From positions 344,625 through 408,624 of the forward strand of contig NZ_JASGBH010000002.1 of the NCBI RefSeq assembly GCF_030053395.1: 64,000 nucleotides of DNA, read 5' to 3'. The position numbers and the translations under genes are program-made. Below are positions 62,283-64,000 of the stretch, piece by piece. Numbering within the stretch: the stretch's first letter is position 1; every line of letters starts with the position of its first letter. The stretch comes from Limnohabitans lacus (lineage in GTDB: Bacteria > Pseudomonadota > Gammaproteobacteria > Burkholderiales > Burkholderiaceae_C). The notes below the pieces were generated by a model. That model made no database searches. It had not been told where the DNA came from and saw only the letters and a program-made list of their open reading frames with translations.

Positions 62283-64000
62283 GTGACCAGCCTCTTACCC
62301 ATCGCCCACGCGAGCCCCAGCTTGGACAAGACAAAACTCTCCGAAAGCGACATCTGCGACAAGTTCATCCGCCCCGCCATGGAGCAGGCTGGGTGGCACG
62401 GGTTCGACCAGATTTACCGTGAGTTTCCCTTGCGGGCGGGGCGCGTCAGCGTGCGCGGCAACAAGGCCCACCGTGACCTCAGCACCGTGCTGCGGGCCGA
62501 CTACGCCTTGTTTTACAAAGCCAACATCCCCATTGCGGTGGTCGAGGCCAAAGACAACAACAAGCCCATGGGCTCGGGCATGGCCCAAGCCATCAACTAT
62601 GCCGAGCTGTTGGGCGTGCCCTTTTGCTTTGCCAGCAATGGGGACGGCTTCGTGTTCCGCGACGCCACACTGGCCGATGGCGTGCTCGAGAAAAACCTCA
62701 CGCTGGACGAATTCCCCTCGCCGCAAGACCTGTGGGATCGCTACTGTGCGTGGAAAGGCTGGACGCCCGCCGTTCGCCAAGTGGCCGAGTTTGACTACGC
62801 ACCCAGCAAAACGCCGCGTTACTACCAAATCAACGCCATCAACCGCACCGTTGAAGCCATTGCCCAAGGCCAGAACCGCGCCATGCTGGTCATGGCCACT
62901 GGCACCGGCAAGACCTACACCGCGTTCCAGATCATCTGGCGCTTGTGGAAGAGCGGTGCCAAAAAGCGCATCCTGTTTCTGGCCGACCGCAACATCCTGA
63001 TCGACCAGACCATGGTCAACGACTTTCGGCCTTTCAAAGGCGCGATGGCCAAACTCAGCCCCAACGCGAAGGGCATCGAAACGGTCAACGCACAAGGCCA
63101 GGTCACCATCGAAGAGGTGGACCTTGCCGTCAACAAAACCACCAAGCTGGTGGACAAAAGCTACGAGATTTACCTCTCGCTCTACCAGGCCGTCACCGGC
63201 ACCGAAGAAGAGCGCAACATCTACAAACAGTTCAGCCCCGACTTTTTTGACCTGATCGTGGTGGACGAGTGCCACCGGGGCAGCGCCAATGAAGACTCGG
63301 CGTGGCGCGAGATTCTCACGTATTTCGGCAACGCCGCGCAGGTGGGCCTGACGGCCACGCCCAAAGAAACGCAAGACACCTCCAACAGCGATTACTTTGG
63401 CGAGCCCATCTACACCTACAGCCTCAAGCAAGGCATCGAAGACGGCTTTTTGTCGCCCTACAAAGTCGTGCGGGTGGACCTGGACAAAGACACCTTTGGC
63501 TGGCGGCCCACGCAGGGCATGACCGACAAACACGGCCACCTGATCGAAGACCGCATCTACAACGCCACCGACATGAACCGCAAACTGGTTCTGGAGCAGC
63601 GCGACGAAGTGGTGGCCGCCAAGGTCACCGAATACCTCAAGGCCACCGACCGCTACGCCAAGACCATCGTGTTTTGCGAAGACATCGACCACGCCGCCCG
63701 CATGCGCCAAGCGCTGGCCAATGCCAATGCCGACATTTGCAAAGACCAGCCCCGCTACGTGGTGCAAATCACCGGCGACAACGCCGAGGGCAAAGGCCAG
63801 CTCGACAACTTCATCGACCCAGAAAAGCCCTACCCCGTGATCGCCACCACCTCCAAGCTCATGAGCACCGGGGTGGACGCGCAAACTTGCAAGCTCATCG
63901 TGCTGGACCAAAACATCAAGTCCATGACGCTGTTCAAGCAGATCATTGGCCGGGGCACCCGCCTGCGCGAAGACCTGGGCAAAACCTGGTTCACCATCCT
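62283..64000 (+). CDS. hsdR: Type I restriction endonuclease R subunit (HsdR, EcoEI-like), 3' end cut by window
   Basis: About 572 codons of the motor/nuclease subunit. The N-terminal nuclease domain shows [21 protein letters not shown] (D...ExK PD-(D/E)xK type, EAK near residue 88). The helicase core has Walker [19 protein letters not shown]-box-like [18 protein letters not shown], and [13 protein letters not shown]. The GTG at 62283 is preferred because a stop lies three codons upstream and no ATG occurs before the conserved [13 protein letters not shown]. No ribosome binding site is clear. hsdM and hsdS, if present, lie outside the window. Confidence 0.94.
   Translation, partial: MTSLLPIAHASPSLDKTKLSESDICDKFIRPAMEQAGWHGFDQIYREFPLRAGRVSVRGNKAHRDLSTVLRADYALFYKANIPIAVVEAKDNNKPMGSGMAQAINYAELLGVPFCFASNGDGFVFRDATLADGVLEKNLTLDEFPSPQDLWDRYCAWKGWTPAVRQVAEFDYAPSKTPRYYQINAINRTVEAIAQGQNRAMLVMATGTGKTYTAFQIIWRLWKSGAKKRILFLADRNILIDQTMVNDFRPFKGAMAKLSPNAKGIETVNAQGQVTIEEVDLAVNKTTKLVDKSYEIYLSLYQAVTGTEEERNIYKQFSPDFFDLIVVDECHRGSANEDSAWREILTYFGNAAQVGLTATPKETQDTSNSDYFGEPIYTYSLKQGIEDGFLSPYKVVRVDLDKDTFGWRPTQGMTDKHGHLIEDRIYNATDMNRKLVLEQRDEVVAAKVTEYLKATDRYAKTIVFCEDIDHAARMRQALANANADICKDQPRYVVQITGDNAEGKGQLDNFIDPEKPYPVIATTSKLMSTGVDAQTCKLIVLDQNIKSMTLFKQIIGRGTRLREDLGKTWFTI

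Noticed and set aside
62295..63911. 538-codon minus-strand open frame
   Set aside because: Antisense to hsdR, where nuclease and helicase motifs read through on the plus strand.
1..64000. CRISPR array, tRNA, rRNA, riboswitch or prophage
   Set aside because: No regularly spaced direct repeats, no tRNA-like cloverleaf with CCA-type end and no phage structural genes were seen. A systematic covariance-model or repeat search was not possible here.

Overview
The window reads as chromosomal DNA of a betaproteobacterium of the order Burkholderiales, most like the family Comamonadaceae (Limnohabitans/Rhodoferax/Polaromonas relatives). The evidence is the mnmG-rsmG-parA-parB block with parS sites, a fused indolepyruvate ferredoxin oxidoreductase, a Bug/TctC-type receptor, BKACE and AcuI enzymes, a GTP-dependent PEP carboxykinase, a monomeric isocitrate dehydrogenase, and a stand-alone N-terminal methionine synthase module. 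The placement is inferred from gene content; no rRNA or tRNA gene was seen.

Layout. 0-5 kb: copper exporter copA (runs off the left edge), a copper chaperone, a small DUF2892 membrane protein, a pirin, a Spy/LTxxQ periplasmic protein and two membrane proteins (DUF2189, DUF2788). 4.8-7 kb: a non-coding segment with DnaA boxes, a CTA-triplet tract and an AT-rich stretch, then minCDE. 7-11 kb: fused indolepyruvate oxidoreductase and a divergent AsnC/Lrp regulator. 11.3-17 kb: mnmG, rsmG, a LysE exporter, parA, an alpha/beta hydrolase and parB, with four parS sites between 12.75 and 13.94 kb. 16.9-21.2 kb: two tandem hybrid histidine kinases and a LuxR-type regulator. 21-31 kb: Tat-type amidase, FAD-linked dehydrogenase, cobalamin adenosyltransferase, acetoacetyl-CoA synthetase, hydrolases and a HipA/YjjJ-like kinase whose start codon lies in nested inverted repeats.

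31-41 kb: long-form dapD with a terminator-like hairpin in its leader, a deletion scar joining remnants of a LysR gene and an EamA transporter, a compact operon (AEC transporter, two glutathione transferases, L-2-haloacid dehalogenase) divergent from an AraC regulator, then BKACE, AcuI, a REP pair, a DMT transporter and a hydrolase lacking its nucleophile. 41-53 kb: phoD, a universal stress protein, phosphoesterase, LysR, membrane proteins, pckG, a 44-residue membrane microprotein, a thioesterase, a Bug receptor, DAHP synthase, a GlcG/HbpS protein and a YebC-family regulator. 53-64 kb: monomeric icd, a short Hsp70 protein, DUF3297, recQ, queC, the N-terminal metH module, a REP element, a tyrosine phosphatase and hsdR (runs off the right edge).

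The strongest theme is replication and segregation. A candidate origin at 4.84-5.13 kb, minCDE (division-site placement), mnmG/rsmG, parAB and the parS cluster all lie within 12 kb. The most interesting accessory locus is the AEC-GST-GST-dehalogenase-AraC cluster beside the deletion scar, which looks like an uncharacterised organic-acid or halo-acid handling system.
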